Assembly (NCBI RefSeq): GCF_003716325.1
Contig: NZ_RDSR01000001.1
Span: forward strand, 62,001-126,000
Direction: 5' to 3'
Length of the DNA: 64,000 bases
Source of the DNA: Cryobacterium tepidiphilum
GTDB lineage: Bacteria > Actinomycetota > Actinomycetes > Actinomycetales > Microbacteriaceae
This document shows, piece after piece, positions 41,049 to 49,489 of this stretch. A program made the position numbers and the translations under genes. The number at the start of each line of letters is the position of its first letter. The stretch's first letter is position 1. The notes beneath the pieces are model-generated. The model made no database searches. It was not told the origin of the DNA and saw only the letters and a list, made by a program, of their open reading frames with translations.

Positions 41049-42108
41049 CGCTGTCCTCCTGGCGGAAGTCGAGGAGGACCTTTCCCGATGACGAGGCGTC
41101 GGATGCGACGGCGAGCGCCTCGAGCGCGTGTTTGGCGGGGAAGACATGAGTGACGATCGGGCTCAGGTCGAGTGAGCCGTCGGCGAGTGCGGCGAGCACG
41201 TCGTCGATCTCGTCGTTGAACCGGAAGGAGCCGACCAGCTGGAGCTCGCGAGTGATCGCCAGGGACACGGGGACTGGTTGGTCCCCGGTGGGCAGCAGGC
41301 CGACCATGACGACGATGCCGCCCCGGGTTGCGCCCCTGATCGCGGAGGATAGGCCGCGGTGATTGCCCGACGACTCGAAGACGACATCAGCGTCGACGGC
41401 GGCGATCGCATCCGCTTCGGAGGCCCGAAGGGTCTCGGTGACGGGAGCGCCGACCTCCCTGGCGATGTCGAGCGGAGTGTCGTGCATGTCGACCGCGACG
41501 ATGCTCGCCGCGCCCGCCCGCTTGGCGATTGCGATGATCAGGGCGCCGATGGGGCCGCTGCCGACGACTAGCACGCGCTTGCCGCTGAGGTCACCGGCAC
41601 GGGACACCGCGTGCCAGGCGACGCTCGCGGGCTCGGCGAGGGCTGCCGTCTTGAGCGCCAGACCGTCGGGAAGGGCCCGCAGCATCGCCGCGGGGAGGAC
41701 GATGCGCGTGGCGAACGCGCCCTCGGTGTGTGGGAACCGCGCCGCGGATCCGAGGTAGCTGATGCCGGGGGAGAGGTTCGGGCGGTCTGCGGGGAACCGG
41801 GTGTCGCTGTGGTCGCGCCGGGCGGGGTGGACAGCGACGGCAGTGCCGGCGGCGGGGCCGCTGCCGTCTGCGGCCGCCTGGGAGACGACGCCGACGACTT
41901 CATGTCCGAGCACCATCGGCGCACGGAGAATGGACTCGCCGACCGCTCCGTGCTTCCAGTAGTGGATGTCGGAGCCGCAGACGCCCCCGTAGGCCACGTC
42001 GATGATCGCCTCGTTCGCGCCCGGCTCCCGAACCGGCACATCCTCGATACGCACGTCATCCGGACCGTGCACGACGACAGCGCTGGCCGTCACCTCAACC
42101 GTTTTCAT
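41041..42108 (-). CDS. idnD: Medium-chain alcohol dehydrogenase, L-idonate 5-dehydrogenase-like
   Basis: A 355-residue MDR of the sorbitol/idonate dehydrogenase branch. Catalytic-zinc residues: GGVCGSDIHYWKHG (about residues 42-55) with its cysteine, GHEVVG (about 68-73), and the NAD loop VVGSGPIGAL (about 177-186). YLGSAARFPHTEGAF (about 122-136) is the branch signature. The lobe that normally holds four structural zinc cysteines has none here (VHPARRDHSDTRFPADRPNL). It should oxidise L-idonate or a related polyol/aldonate to a keto acid, which the SDR next door would reduce. Confidence 0.8.
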   Translation of the reverse strand: MKTVEVTASAVVVHGPDDVRIEDVPVREPGANEAIIDVAYGGVCGSDIHYWKHGAVGESILRAPMVLGHEVVGVVSQAAADGSGPAAGTAVAVHPARRDHSDTRFPADRPNLSPGISYLGSAARFPHTEGAFATRIVLPAAMLRALPDGLALKTAALAEPASVAWHAVSRAGDLSGKRVLVVGSGPIGALIIAIAKRAGAASIVAVDMHDTPLDIAREVGAPVTETLRASEADAIAAVDADVVFESSGNHRGLSSAIRGATRGGIVVMVGLLPTGDQPVPVSLAITRELQLVGSFRFNDEIDDVLAALADGSLDLSPIVTHVFPAKHALEALAVASDASSSGKVLLDFRQEDSDD

Positions 42109-42128
42109 CTCGTTCCTTCTCCCGGTTC

Positions 42129-42899
42129 TCAAACCACGACGCTCATGCCGCCGTCGACGAAGATCACTTGCCCGTTCACGTAGTTGGAAGCCTGCGATGC
42201 CAGCCACACGGCGGGCCCGACAATGTCGGCGACGGAGCCCCAGCGGCCGGCCGGGGTGCGGCCCAGGATCCAGGCGTTGAATTCCTCGTCGTCCACGAGG
42301 TTCTGGGTCATTTCGGTGTGGATGTAGCCGGGGGCGATGCCGTTGACTTGCAGCCCGTGCCTGGCCCACTCCGCGGTCATCGCGCGGGTCAGATTGCGGA
42401 GTGCGCCCTTCGCGGCCGTATACGGCCCGATGGTGGGACGGGCCAGGTCGCTCTGGACCGAACAGATGTTGACGATCTTGCCGGCACCACGGTCGATCAT
42501 CCCGCGGGCTACCGTGCGCCCGACCAGGAAAGCTCCGGTGACGTCGATGTCGATCACCCGCCGCCAGTCATCGAGGCTGACGTCGACCAGTGGTTGGCGG
42601 TGCTGGACGCCCGCATTGTTGAACAGGATGTCGATCGGGCCGACGTGTGACTCGATCCACTGGATCGCCTGGTCCACGGACTCGCCGTCGGTGATGTCGA
42701 AGGCACGGGCGTGGACGCGGTCGGCCCCATGCTTTTCGGCAAGGTCGGTGCAAGCGGACTCCAGCCTGCCCGCGTCCACGCCGTTGAGAACGATGGTCGC
42801 GCCGGCGTCGGCGAGGCCGTCGGCGATGCTGCGGCCGATGCCGCGACTCGAGCCGGTCACGAGGGCGATCCGTCCGGTCAGGTCGAAGGGGGATGTCAC
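42129..42899 (-). CDS. idnO: SDR, gluconate 5-dehydrogenase-like
   Basis: A 256-residue classical SDR: TGSSRGIG (about residues 15-22), NNAG (about 92-95), the serine of ICSVQSDLARP, YTAAK (about 158-162), and ending VDGGMSVVV. The Q-S-D-L-A-R-P-T segment is typical of 5-keto-D-gluconate reductases (IdnO). The GTG start has GAGGAG eight bases upstream. With the idonate dehydrogenase-like gene and gluconokinase it makes the L-idonate to 6-phosphogluconate route. Confidence 0.82.
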   Translation of the reverse strand: MTSPFDLTGRIALVTGSSRGIGRSIADGLADAGATIVLNGVDAGRLESACTDLAEKHGADRVHARAFDITDGESVDQAIQWIESHVGPIDILFNNAGVQHRQPLVDVSLDDWRRVIDIDVTGAFLVGRTVARGMIDRGAGKIVNICSVQSDLARPTIGPYTAAKGALRNLTRAMTAEWARHGLQVNGIAPGYIHTEMTQNLVDDEEFNAWILGRTPAGRWGSVADIVGPAVWLASQASNYVNGQVIFVDGGMSVVV

Positions 42900-42913
42900 A
42901 AGCGTCTCCTCAC

Positions 42914-43963
42914 TCAGTAGAACTCGACGGTGTCGACGCGGTTCAGTAGCGGCCGGCCGTCGAGGAAGCGGGTCGCATTGCTCGCGAACAATTCGGCGAT
43001 GCGGCGGTCCTCGGCCGCGCTGAGCGCCGCGGTGTGCGGGCTGACGAGGACGTCGGGGCGGTCCCACAGCGGGCTGTCGTCAGGTAGCGGCTCGGACTCG
43101 AAAACGTCGAGGGCAGCGAAGCCGACCCGACCGGCATCCAGGGCGGTGACGAGGGCGCGCTCGTCGATGACGGTTCCCCGGCCGACATTCACGACGGTGA
43201 CGCCGCCCTGCACAGCCGCGAAGAAACCGTCGCCGAGCATGTGCTCGGTGGCGATGGTGCCGGGAAGCGTGTTGACGACCGCGTCGATGCGCGCCGCGGC
43301 GGCAACCAGCTCGTCGGGGTGGATGACCTGGTCGACGCCTTCCACGGTGACCGTTCGACGGCTCACCCCGATGACGGTAGCGCCCAGTGCGCTGAGCTTG
43401 GCTGCGACTACCCGGCCGATGCCGCCGAGTCCCAGCACCAGGACAGTTTGCTCGGCCACCTGGCCCATCGTCCAGCGGCCGCTCCATTCGTGGTCGCGTT
43501 GCTGGCGGAGCAGGCGGGGAAGGCTCTTGGCCCCGGCGAGCAGCCCGAAGACCGCGAATTCGGCGAGCGGTTCCCCGTGGATCCCGGCCGAGGTGGTGAA
43601 CGTGACCCGCTCCAGCTCGCCGGGGCTCAGGTCGGCCTGCTTGACCTGACTGCCGCCGCCGGCCGCCATCGTGTGCACCCAACGGAGCCGTGGATTGTTG
43701 CGGACCACGCGTCGGAGGGCGTCGGGGGAGACGTCGGGGATGCCGTAGAGCGCGTCGGCGCTATCGAGCAGGTCCTCGAAACGGAGTTGTTCCTCAGGCG
43801 TGCGCTGGAAGGCGGGGTCGCCCGAGAAGTCGGCCGGCCAGCGCATCGCCGGCAGCAGGGACGGTACGCACACGAGTTGCACGCGCGGTTCGCGCTGTTC
43901 GATGAGCTGGCACAGGTCGTCGGCCAGAGGCGCGGCGACGGCGACGCAGAGATGTGATGGCAC
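42914..43963 (-). CDS. D-isomer-specific 2-hydroxyacid dehydrogenase
   Basis: A 349-residue NAD(P)-dependent dehydrogenase. The nucleotide loop is LGLGGIGRVVAAKL (about residues 177-190), the catalytic arginine is in VNVGRGTVIDE (about 263-273), and the glutamate and the histidine of VSPHTAALSAAE follow near 310-320. Such enzymes interconvert 2-keto and D-2-hydroxy acids (glyoxylate, hydroxypyruvate, keto-gluconate). In this operon a keto-aldonate or a short fragment released by the RraA-like protein is a reasonable substrate. Confidence 0.85.
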   Translation of the reverse strand: MPSHLCVAVAAPLADDLCQLIEQREPRVQLVCVPSLLPAMRWPADFSGDPAFQRTPEEQLRFEDLLDSADALYGIPDVSPDALRRVVRNNPRLRWVHTMAAGGGSQVKQADLSPGELERVTFTTSAGIHGEPLAEFAVFGLLAGAKSLPRLLRQQRDHEWSGRWTMGQVAEQTVLVLGLGGIGRVVAAKLSALGATVIGVSRRTVTVEGVDQVIHPDELVAAAARIDAVVNTLPGTIATEHMLGDGFFAAVQGGVTVVNVGRGTVIDERALVTALDAGRVGFAALDVFESEPLPDDSPLWDRPDVLVSPHTAALSAAEDRRIAELFASNATRFLDGRPLLNRVDTVEFY

Positions 43964-44011
43964 GCGGGTCCTTCGGGGTGTCGTGGGGTCGGGCGGGTGC
44001 TGCCGGCCGGG

Positions 44012-45226
44012 TCAGGAGAGCCGCGAGACGGCATTCGCTATGGCGGCGGCGCCCCGTTCGATCTCGGCGACGCTCGTGGCGAAGGAGATGCGGAAGAACG
44101 GTTCGCTGCCGTAGGCGGAACCCTGGATGACCGCGACGCCTGCCTCGTTGAGGAAGTAGAGCGTTACGTCCTGGTCGGTGTCAAGGGACGTCCCGGCCGG
44201 CGTGCGCTTGCCGATCAGGCCGGCGCAGTCCAGGAACAGATAGAAGGCTCCGTCCGGGACGACGGGGCGCAGCCCGTCGACCTGGGTGAGGAGCTCGACA
44301 GCCCGGTCGCGGCGCTCCCGGTAGGCCTGCACGCTCTCGGTCACGAAGGACTGGTCGCCGGTGAGCGCGGCCGCCGCCGCAGCCTGGCTGATCGAGGAGG
44401 GGCAGGAGGAGGACTGGGACTGGAGCTTATTGATCGCGGCCACGAGCGGGGCCGGGCCCACGCCGTAGCCGAGCCGCCATCCGGTCATCGCGTAGGCCTT
44501 GGAGACGCCGTTCACGGTGAAGACCCGGTCCCGGAGCTCCGGGACCGCTTCGGCGAAGCCGGTGAACCCGATGCCGGTGAACAGGATCTCGTCGTAGATC
44601 TCGTCGGTGAGCACCCACACCTGCGGGAACTCCGCCAGCACGTCGGCGAGGCCACGGATCTCCTCCGCCGTGTACACGGCCCCGGTCGGGTTGCCGGGAG
44701 CGTTGATGACGAGCCAGCGGGTCTTCGGGGTGATCGCCTGGCGGAGGGCGTCAGGGGTGAGCTTGTAGCCGTTGTCGGCCATGGTCGGCGCGATCACGGG
44801 GACGCCGTCGTTGGCGAGCACCATGTCGGGATAGGACACCCAGTACGGTGCGGGAATGATGACCTCGTCGCCCGGATCGAGGGTGGCGGTGAAGGTCAGG
44901 TAGAGGATCTGCTTGCCCCCGCCGCCGACGGTGATCTCACTGTCGTGGTAGCGGATGCCCGAGGTGCGTTCCATGCGGGTGCGGATCGCCTCACGCAGGG
45001 CGGGCGTGCCGTTCACGGGCGTGTACTTCGTCTCCCCGGTCGCGATGGCGGCGACCGCCGCGTCCTTCACGTGCTGAGGGGTGTCGAAGTCCGGCTCGCC
45101 GACGGTGAAGTCAACGATGGGCCGGCCCTCGGCCTTGAGCTCCCGCACCCGGTTCGCCGCGGCAGAGCTCGGGGACTCTCGAATGCGTTGTACCCGTGCG
45201 GCGGGGGTGAACTGCACGGCGCTCAT
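44012..45226 (-). CDS. Aspartate/aromatic aminotransferase, class I
   Basis: A 404-residue PLP-dependent aminotransferase. It shows VGEPDFDTP near residue 42, NAPGNPTGAVY (about 174-184), DEIYDEILF (about 206-214), the PLP lysine in GVSKAYAMTGWRLGYG (about 236-251) and FRISFATS near the end. It resembles AspC-type enzymes. In the operon it could move the amino group of glutamate (from 5-oxoproline hydrolysis) or of an oxaloacetate-type product. Its ATG overlaps the RraA-like gene by four bases. Confidence 0.88.
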   Translation of the reverse strand: MSAVQFTPAARVQRIRESPSSAAANRVRELKAEGRPIVDFTVGEPDFDTPQHVKDAAVAAIATGETKYTPVNGTPALREAIRTRMERTSGIRYHDSEITVGGGGKQILYLTFTATLDPGDEVIIPAPYWVSYPDMVLANDGVPVIAPTMADNGYKLTPDALRQAITPKTRWLVINAPGNPTGAVYTAEEIRGLADVLAEFPQVWVLTDEIYDEILFTGIGFTGFAEAVPELRDRVFTVNGVSKAYAMTGWRLGYGVGPAPLVAAINKLQSQSSSCPSSISQAAAAAALTGDQSFVTESVQAYRERRDRAVELLTQVDGLRPVVPDGAFYLFLDCAGLIGKRTPAGTSLDTDQDVTLYFLNEAGVAVIQGSAYGSEPFFRISFATSVAEIERGAAAIANAVSRLS

Positions 45227-45966
45227 CGCGGGCCCAGGCCCTGGTCGGGGTCGGTGTCGTCGAGGTCGGTGGTGATGCCCTTGGCGCGCAGCACGTCGTA
45301 TAGTCCGCACAGGTCAATGGTCGTTCGCCCCTGCTTGTACAGCTCGATCAGCCGCGCCTCGTTGTCGTCGCGGGCGGCGGAGAGCCCGATGACGTCCTCC
45401 ACCTCGTCACGGCGCACGATCACGATGCCGTCGGCGTCGCCCTTGACCACGTCGCCCGGATAGATGAGTTGGTCACCGAAGACGAGGGGCTGGTTGATGT
45501 GTCCCAGGGTCTCCTTCACGGTTCCCTTGATCGAGACGCTCCCCGAGAAGACAGGGAGGCCGAGCTCGCGGAGCTCCTGGGTGTCGCGCACACCGCTGTC
45601 GGTCACCACGGCCGCGATGCCCTTGGCCTTGGCCGCGTTCCCGAGCACGTCGCCGAACGTGCCAGCCTCGGCGAACTCCCCGGCGGATACGATCAGCACG
45701 TCGCCGGGCTGGGCGTAGTGGATGGCCACCTGCAGCATCAGGTTGTCACGGGGCGCGCAGACGACGGTGAACGCGGAGCCGATGAACGACTGGTTGCGGT
45801 CGATCGGCTTGATGTTCGATGCCACAGCGCCGCGTCGGCCCTGCGCCTCGTGGATGGTGGCCGCCGTGAAGGAACCAAGCCGCCTGATGCTGTCTTCGGG
45901 TGCGCGCTCAACGCGCGTGGTCACGTGCGGCGCTGCGGTCGTCGGGCGGGAAGCCGTGAGGGTCAT
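45223..45966 (-). CDS. RraA/HMG-aldolase family protein
   Basis: A 247-residue protein of the family that includes 4-hydroxy-4-methyl-2-oxoglutarate aldolase / oxaloacetate decarboxylase (HMG/CHA aldolase) and RraA. The active-site region is TFGDVLGNAAKAKGIAAVV followed by TDSGVRDTQEL (about residues 101-130); the arginine and aspartate of GVRD bind the keto acid and metal. PGDVVKGDADGIVIV (about 171-185) is also conserved. It should cleave a branched or dicarboxylic 2-keto acid to pyruvate plus another keto acid. It overlaps both neighbours by ATGA. Confidence 0.82.
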   Translation of the reverse strand: MTLTASRPTTAAPHVTTRVERAPEDSIRRLGSFTAATIHEAQGRRGAVASNIKPIDRNQSFIGSAFTVVCAPRDNLMLQVAIHYAQPGDVLIVSAGEFAEAGTFGDVLGNAAKAKGIAAVVTDSGVRDTQELRELGLPVFSGSVSIKGTVKETLGHINQPLVFGDQLIYPGDVVKGDADGIVIVRRDEVEDVIGLSAARDDNEARLIELYKQGRTTIDLCGLYDVLRAKGITTDLDDTDPDQGLGPR

Positions 45967-46718
45967 GATTCTCTCCTGTCAAAGGTCAGTCCACCGGGGA
46001 CCTGGAACGTGGGGGTGATCTCGATGAGCCCGAGGTTGACGTGCCGGGGCGCTTCGATGGCGAAGTCCACCGTGGCGACGATGTCCTCGGTGGTGAGGGA
46101 TTCGAAGCCCTCGTAGTAGGTGTCCCAGGCCTCCGCCATCGCCTCGGGCGTGCCGCCGAGATTTCGTCCGAAGATCTCGGTCTCGACGCGTCCCGGGCAG
46201 ATCTCGGTGACCCTGATCCGTCGGCCGAGGGTGTCGTTGCGTAGCTGGCGCGAGACCTGAGAGACTGCCGCCTTCGTCGCGTGGTACGCCGTGTGGCCGA
46301 AGAAGTTGTATCGGCCGGCGATGCTCGAGATGTTGACGATGTGGCCGAGGTCACGCTCCACCATCCCCGGCAGCAGGAGGCGCGCCAGATGCAGGACGGC
46401 ACGCAGGTTGACATCGACCATGGCGTCCACGATCTCGCGTGAGGCGTCGAGGATGTTGCCGGTGGCGCTGACCCCGGCGTTGTTCACGAGCACGTCGACG
46501 GTGAGGCCGTCGAGCTCCGCCTCCAGCGCGTCGAGGTCCGCGAGGTCGACCACGTGCGGGATGGCCCCGGTCGCGTCTGCCAGTTCCTGGAGTCGCTTGG
46601 CGTCGCGGGCGACGGCGTGCACGGTCAGCCCGCGCTCGCGTAGCTTGCGAACGATGGCGGCTCCCATCCCGGTCGATGCACCGGTGACGAGGGCGGTTTC
46701 ATAATCGCTGTAGGGCAC
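45963..46718 (-). CDS. Short-chain dehydrogenase
   Basis: A 251-residue SDR: TGASTGMG (about residues 12-19), NNAG (about 79-82), the serine of NISSIAG (about 128-134), YHATK (about 146-150). The end, VNLGLIEITPTFQVPGG, is like serine/3-hydroxy-acid dehydrogenases of the YdfG type, so a 3-hydroxy acid is a plausible substrate. It overlaps the RraA-like gene by four bases and follows pxpC after 48 bases. Confidence 0.85.
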   Translation of the reverse strand: MPYSDYETALVTGASTGMGAAIVRKLRERGLTVHAVARDAKRLQELADATGAIPHVVDLADLDALEAELDGLTVDVLVNNAGVSATGNILDASREIVDAMVDVNLRAVLHLARLLLPGMVERDLGHIVNISSIAGRYNFFGHTAYHATKAAVSQVSRQLRNDTLGRRIRVTEICPGRVETEIFGRNLGGTPEAMAEAWDTYYEGFESLTTEDIVATVDFAIEAPRHVNLGLIEITPTFQVPGGLTFDRRES

Positions 46719-46766
46719 GCGAAATCCTTTCTGCGTTGTGGTTCTGGTTGTGGGGCACGGGCCCGG

Positions 46767-47807
46767 TCATGTGATCCCCTCGAGGGTGGGCTCCGAGCGG
46801 TTATCGACGGATCCGAGCTGCCCCGGTTCGACCAGGCTCTGGATGCCAAGGCACGCGTAGATGGTGTTGATCCGCTGCCGCAAGCGATCCAGGTGAGCAC
46901 GCCACGCGCGCACATTTTCGTCAGCGCGCTCGACCGTGGTATGGCGGAAACGGATGTGCTGTCCCGGGCGCACCTGTCCCAGGGCGTCGAGGGCGAGAGG
47001 GGTGACGACGGCGAGCACGGGATACCCCGCCGTGACCCCGCGGCCGCGGTGCAGTACCAGGAGCTCGTCGCCCGGCGGCACCTCGACGGCGCCGACCGGG
47101 ACTCCCCGGGAGACCACTTCGTCGGTGCTGGTGCGCACGGGAAGCTGGCCCGTCATGCGCAGGCCGATGTGGTTGCTCTTCGCCGTAACGACGTAGGGCG
47201 CGTGGAACAGCCGGGACCGCGTTCCTTCGAACTGGTCGGCGTCGGGGCCGTCCGTGACGTCGATCACTGCCTCACCGCCGACGTAGGGGATCATCACGTC
47301 GAGGTTGAACAGCGACATGTCGAAGTAGGGATTGACGATCGATGGGCCGACCTCGCGGACGGCGAGGTTGGTGCCCGCCGTGAGGATGACGCCGAATCCG
47401 GCCACGGTGTCGGGGGCGCAGCTGTCAAGGAGCACGGGGACGTCGAAGGAACTGTGCACGGCGACGTACGTGCGGAGCCCTGCGGCCATTTCATAAAGCG
47501 CGATCTGCTGGCCGGCGCCGACCGACACCGGTTCCCACATGCTTCGCTCGATCCCGTCCACCAGCAGTGTCATTGGTGCCCCAGTGACGGCGATGAGCAG
47601 GTCGCTCTCGGCGGTGAACGCGAAGTCGAAGGCCGTGACCTCGATTATCGGGTCGCCCTCGGAGTTGGCGACGAGGATGTTCGCAACCCGCGCCGAGTAC
47701 TGGTCGAGAGCACCGTTGACCGGGAGTCCCACCGCCGGTCCCCGGGAGCGGCCGAGGTCCGTCACCACGGCGACACCCGCCCCATCAACGCGCAGGCCGC
47801 CGGTCAT
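46767..47807 (-). CDS. pxpC: 5-oxoprolinase subunit C (biotin-dependent carboxyltransferase-like)
   Basis: A 346-residue PxpC/KipA-type protein: LGRSRGPAVGLPVNGALDQYSARVANILVAN near the N-terminus (about residues 18-48), later MTGQLPVRTSTDEVVSRGVPVGAVEVPPGDELLVL (about 217-252). In characterised systems PxpABC hydrolyses 5-oxoproline to glutamate with ATP. It overlaps pxpB by ATGA. Confidence 0.88.
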   Translation of the reverse strand: MTGGLRVDGAGVAVVTDLGRSRGPAVGLPVNGALDQYSARVANILVANSEGDPIIEVTAFDFAFTAESDLLIAVTGAPMTLLVDGIERSMWEPVSVGAGQQIALYEMAAGLRTYVAVHSSFDVPVLLDSCAPDTVAGFGVILTAGTNLAVREVGPSIVNPYFDMSLFNLDVMIPYVGGEAVIDVTDGPDADQFEGTRSRLFHAPYVVTAKSNHIGLRMTGQLPVRTSTDEVVSRGVPVGAVEVPPGDELLVLHRGRGVTAGYPVLAVVTPLALDALGQVRPGQHIRFRHTTVERADENVRAWRAHLDRLRQRINTIYACLGIQSLVEPGQLGSVDNRSEPTLEGIT

Positions 47808-48532
47808 TTCGTCGCCCCGTCCGCTTGCAGCCGTTCGCCGCTCAGGGCGTCAAACGTCTCCTCGTTGATTCTGGTGAAACGGATGCGGTCGCCGGGCGCG
47901 TAGGGAACCAGCGGTTCCCGCGTGAGGTCGAGGAGCGTGAGGGGTGTGCGCCCGATGACGGACCAGCCGCCGGGCGCGGACGCGGGGGCGACGGTCGCCT
48001 GCCGCCCGGCCACGGACACGACGCCGGCTGGCACGCTCGCACGAGGACTGCTCAGGCGCGGCACGGGCACGGGGAAGGGGCCGTCGAGCATCGGCGAGCC
48101 CCCGGGCGCGCCCAGGCAGCGCACGGTGTAGTTCGACTCCTGATGCACTCGGATGACGTCCTCTGCCTCGAGGCCGATCAGCCGGGCAACGTCATCGAGG
48201 TCCGGCCCCATCTCGCCGCCGTAGAGCACGGGAATGGTGAACGTCTGCGGAGCCGAACTCAGCGCCTCGTCGGGGGTGATGGCGTCGAGCGACTCTCGGA
48301 TGCGCTCGGCGACCGCGGTCGCCGAGACCAGCATCGGGTCGAATTCGATCAGGACCGATTCGTAGGTGGGGATGGAACCGGTCAGTCCGAGGCCGCCGCG
48401 CCGGGCGAGACTGCGGGCCAGGTGATGCACAACGCGCCAGTCCTGCTCCCGATCGCCGGAGCATCCGCTCACCCGGATCGCGGCCGGGCCGCAGGCTGCG
48501 ATGAGGACGTCGGCAGCGCTGACGGGGCTCAT
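47804..48532 (-). CDS. pxpB: 5-oxoprolinase subunit B
   Basis: A 242-residue PxpB/KipI-type protein. The N-terminal domain has PTYESVLIEFDP (about residues 55-66). The C-terminal cyclophilin-like domain has IPVLYGGEMGPDLDDVARLIGL (about 101-122), then LGAPGGSPMLDG and PGGWSVIGRTPLTLLD (about 187-202). It overlaps pxpA and pxpC by four bases each, so the three subunits are made together. Confidence 0.9.
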   Translation of the reverse strand: MSPVSAADVLIAACGPAAIRVSGCSGDREQDWRVVHHLARSLARRGGLGLTGSIPTYESVLIEFDPMLVSATAVAERIRESLDAITPDEALSSAPQTFTIPVLYGGEMGPDLDDVARLIGLEAEDVIRVHQESNYTVRCLGAPGGSPMLDGPFPVPVPRLSSPRASVPAGVVSVAGRQATVAPASAPGGWSVIGRTPLTLLDLTREPLVPYAPGDRIRFTRINEETFDALSGERLQADGATK

Positions 48533-49296
48533 TGCCGGGCCTCGGGCGCCGCGATGGTGACGCCGGCGGACTCGAGCTCCGCCCGGATGCGCTGGGCGAG
48601 CTGCACGGCGGCCGGCGTGTCACCGTGCAGGAGGACGGTGTCGACCGAGACGAGGATCGGGGTGCCGTGACGGCTGTCGATCACGCCCTCGGTGACCATG
48701 CGCACAGTGCGGGCGGCGATCTCGCCGGCGTCGTGGATGACGGCTCCGGGCTGTGAACGGGGGACCAGTGTCCCGTCATCCTCGTAGGCGCGGTCGGCGA
48801 TTCCGACGATGCCGACGGTGAGCCCGTTGTCGCGCGCGGACGAGGCGAGGCATCCGTCCTGGGCCAGTACGCGCAGGGAGCGATCGACGTGGCTGACGGC
48901 GTCGACCACGGCATCCGCGTAGTCCTCGCGTACGGCAACGAGGTTGCCGAGCCGACCGTGCGGGGCGATGTGGGCAACTCGCGTGCCGTGATACGCGGCA
49001 ACGCCCATCAGGGCGCCCAGCTGGTAGACGACATCCGTTCGCACCTCGTGTGCAGTGAGGTCCATGGCGCGGCGGCCGAACCCGACGAGGTCGGGAAAGC
49101 TCGGGTGGGCTCCAACGCGCACGCCGCGGCGCACGCATTCTGCCACCGTGCGGTCCATGATCCGAGGGTCTCCGGCATGGAAGCCGCACGCGATGTTGGC
49201 GGAGGTGACGATCTCCAGAAGTGCGGCGTCGTCCCCCATCGCCCAGTCCCCGAAGCCCTCGCCCAGGTCTGCGACCAAGTCGACCTGTCTTGACAT
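48529..49296 (-). CDS. pxpA: 5-oxoprolinase subunit A
   Basis: A 255-residue LamB/YcsF-family protein: VDLVADLGEGFGDWAMGDD (residues 5-23), SANIACGFHAGDPRIM (about 32-47), and VRVGAHPSFPDLVGFGRR (about 59-76). The usual KPHGALYN segment reads APHGRLGNL here, a divergent form that may matter for catalysis or substrate choice. The ATG at 49296 has GGAGG seven bases upstream. It heads the 11-gene operon; its promoter must lie in the 190 bases shared with the second LacI gene. Confidence 0.88.
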   Translation of the reverse strand: MSRQVDLVADLGEGFGDWAMGDDAALLEIVTSANIACGFHAGDPRIMDRTVAECVRRGVRVGAHPSFPDLVGFGRRAMDLTAHEVRTDVVYQLGALMGVAAYHGTRVAHIAPHGRLGNLVAVREDYADAVVDAVSHVDRSLRVLAQDGCLASSARDNGLTVGIVGIADRAYEDDGTLVPRSQPGAVIHDAGEIAARTVRMVTEGVIDSRHGTPILVSVDTVLLHGDTPAAVQLAQRIRAELESAGVTIAAPEARQ

Positions 49297-49489
49297 CCCT
49301 GAACCTCCTGCTCGCTTCATCACTCGCACGCTTGAAATGCTACGTTTTCGGGGCATGACGACGCCGTGTCTGTGCCAAGCTTGTGCTGGGGACGGGACAT
49401 AGTTCCGCGAATTTCCGGGCCCTGCTAGTAATTGTCGGTGGCACCGTTGGCAAAGTCGTTGCCGCATGTCGTGCGGGAGGAGGGGCGTG
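49297..49489. promoter_or_regulatory. Divergent control region, pxp operon / second LacI gene
   Basis: The region contains an 8-bp palindrome CAAGCTTG (49376-49383) inside GTGCCAAGCTTGTGC, and the TGGCA-N4-TGGCA motif at 49439-49452. TAGCAT on the minus strand (49342-49337) could be a -10 box for the pxp operon. No certain -35 is visible. Confidence 0.45.
49439..49452 (+). promoter_or_regulatory. TGGCA-N4-TGGCA motif, site 3
   Basis: TGGCACCGTTGGCA, 37 bases before the second LacI gene start. It matches the two sites upstream of the importer operon. Confidence 0.4.
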
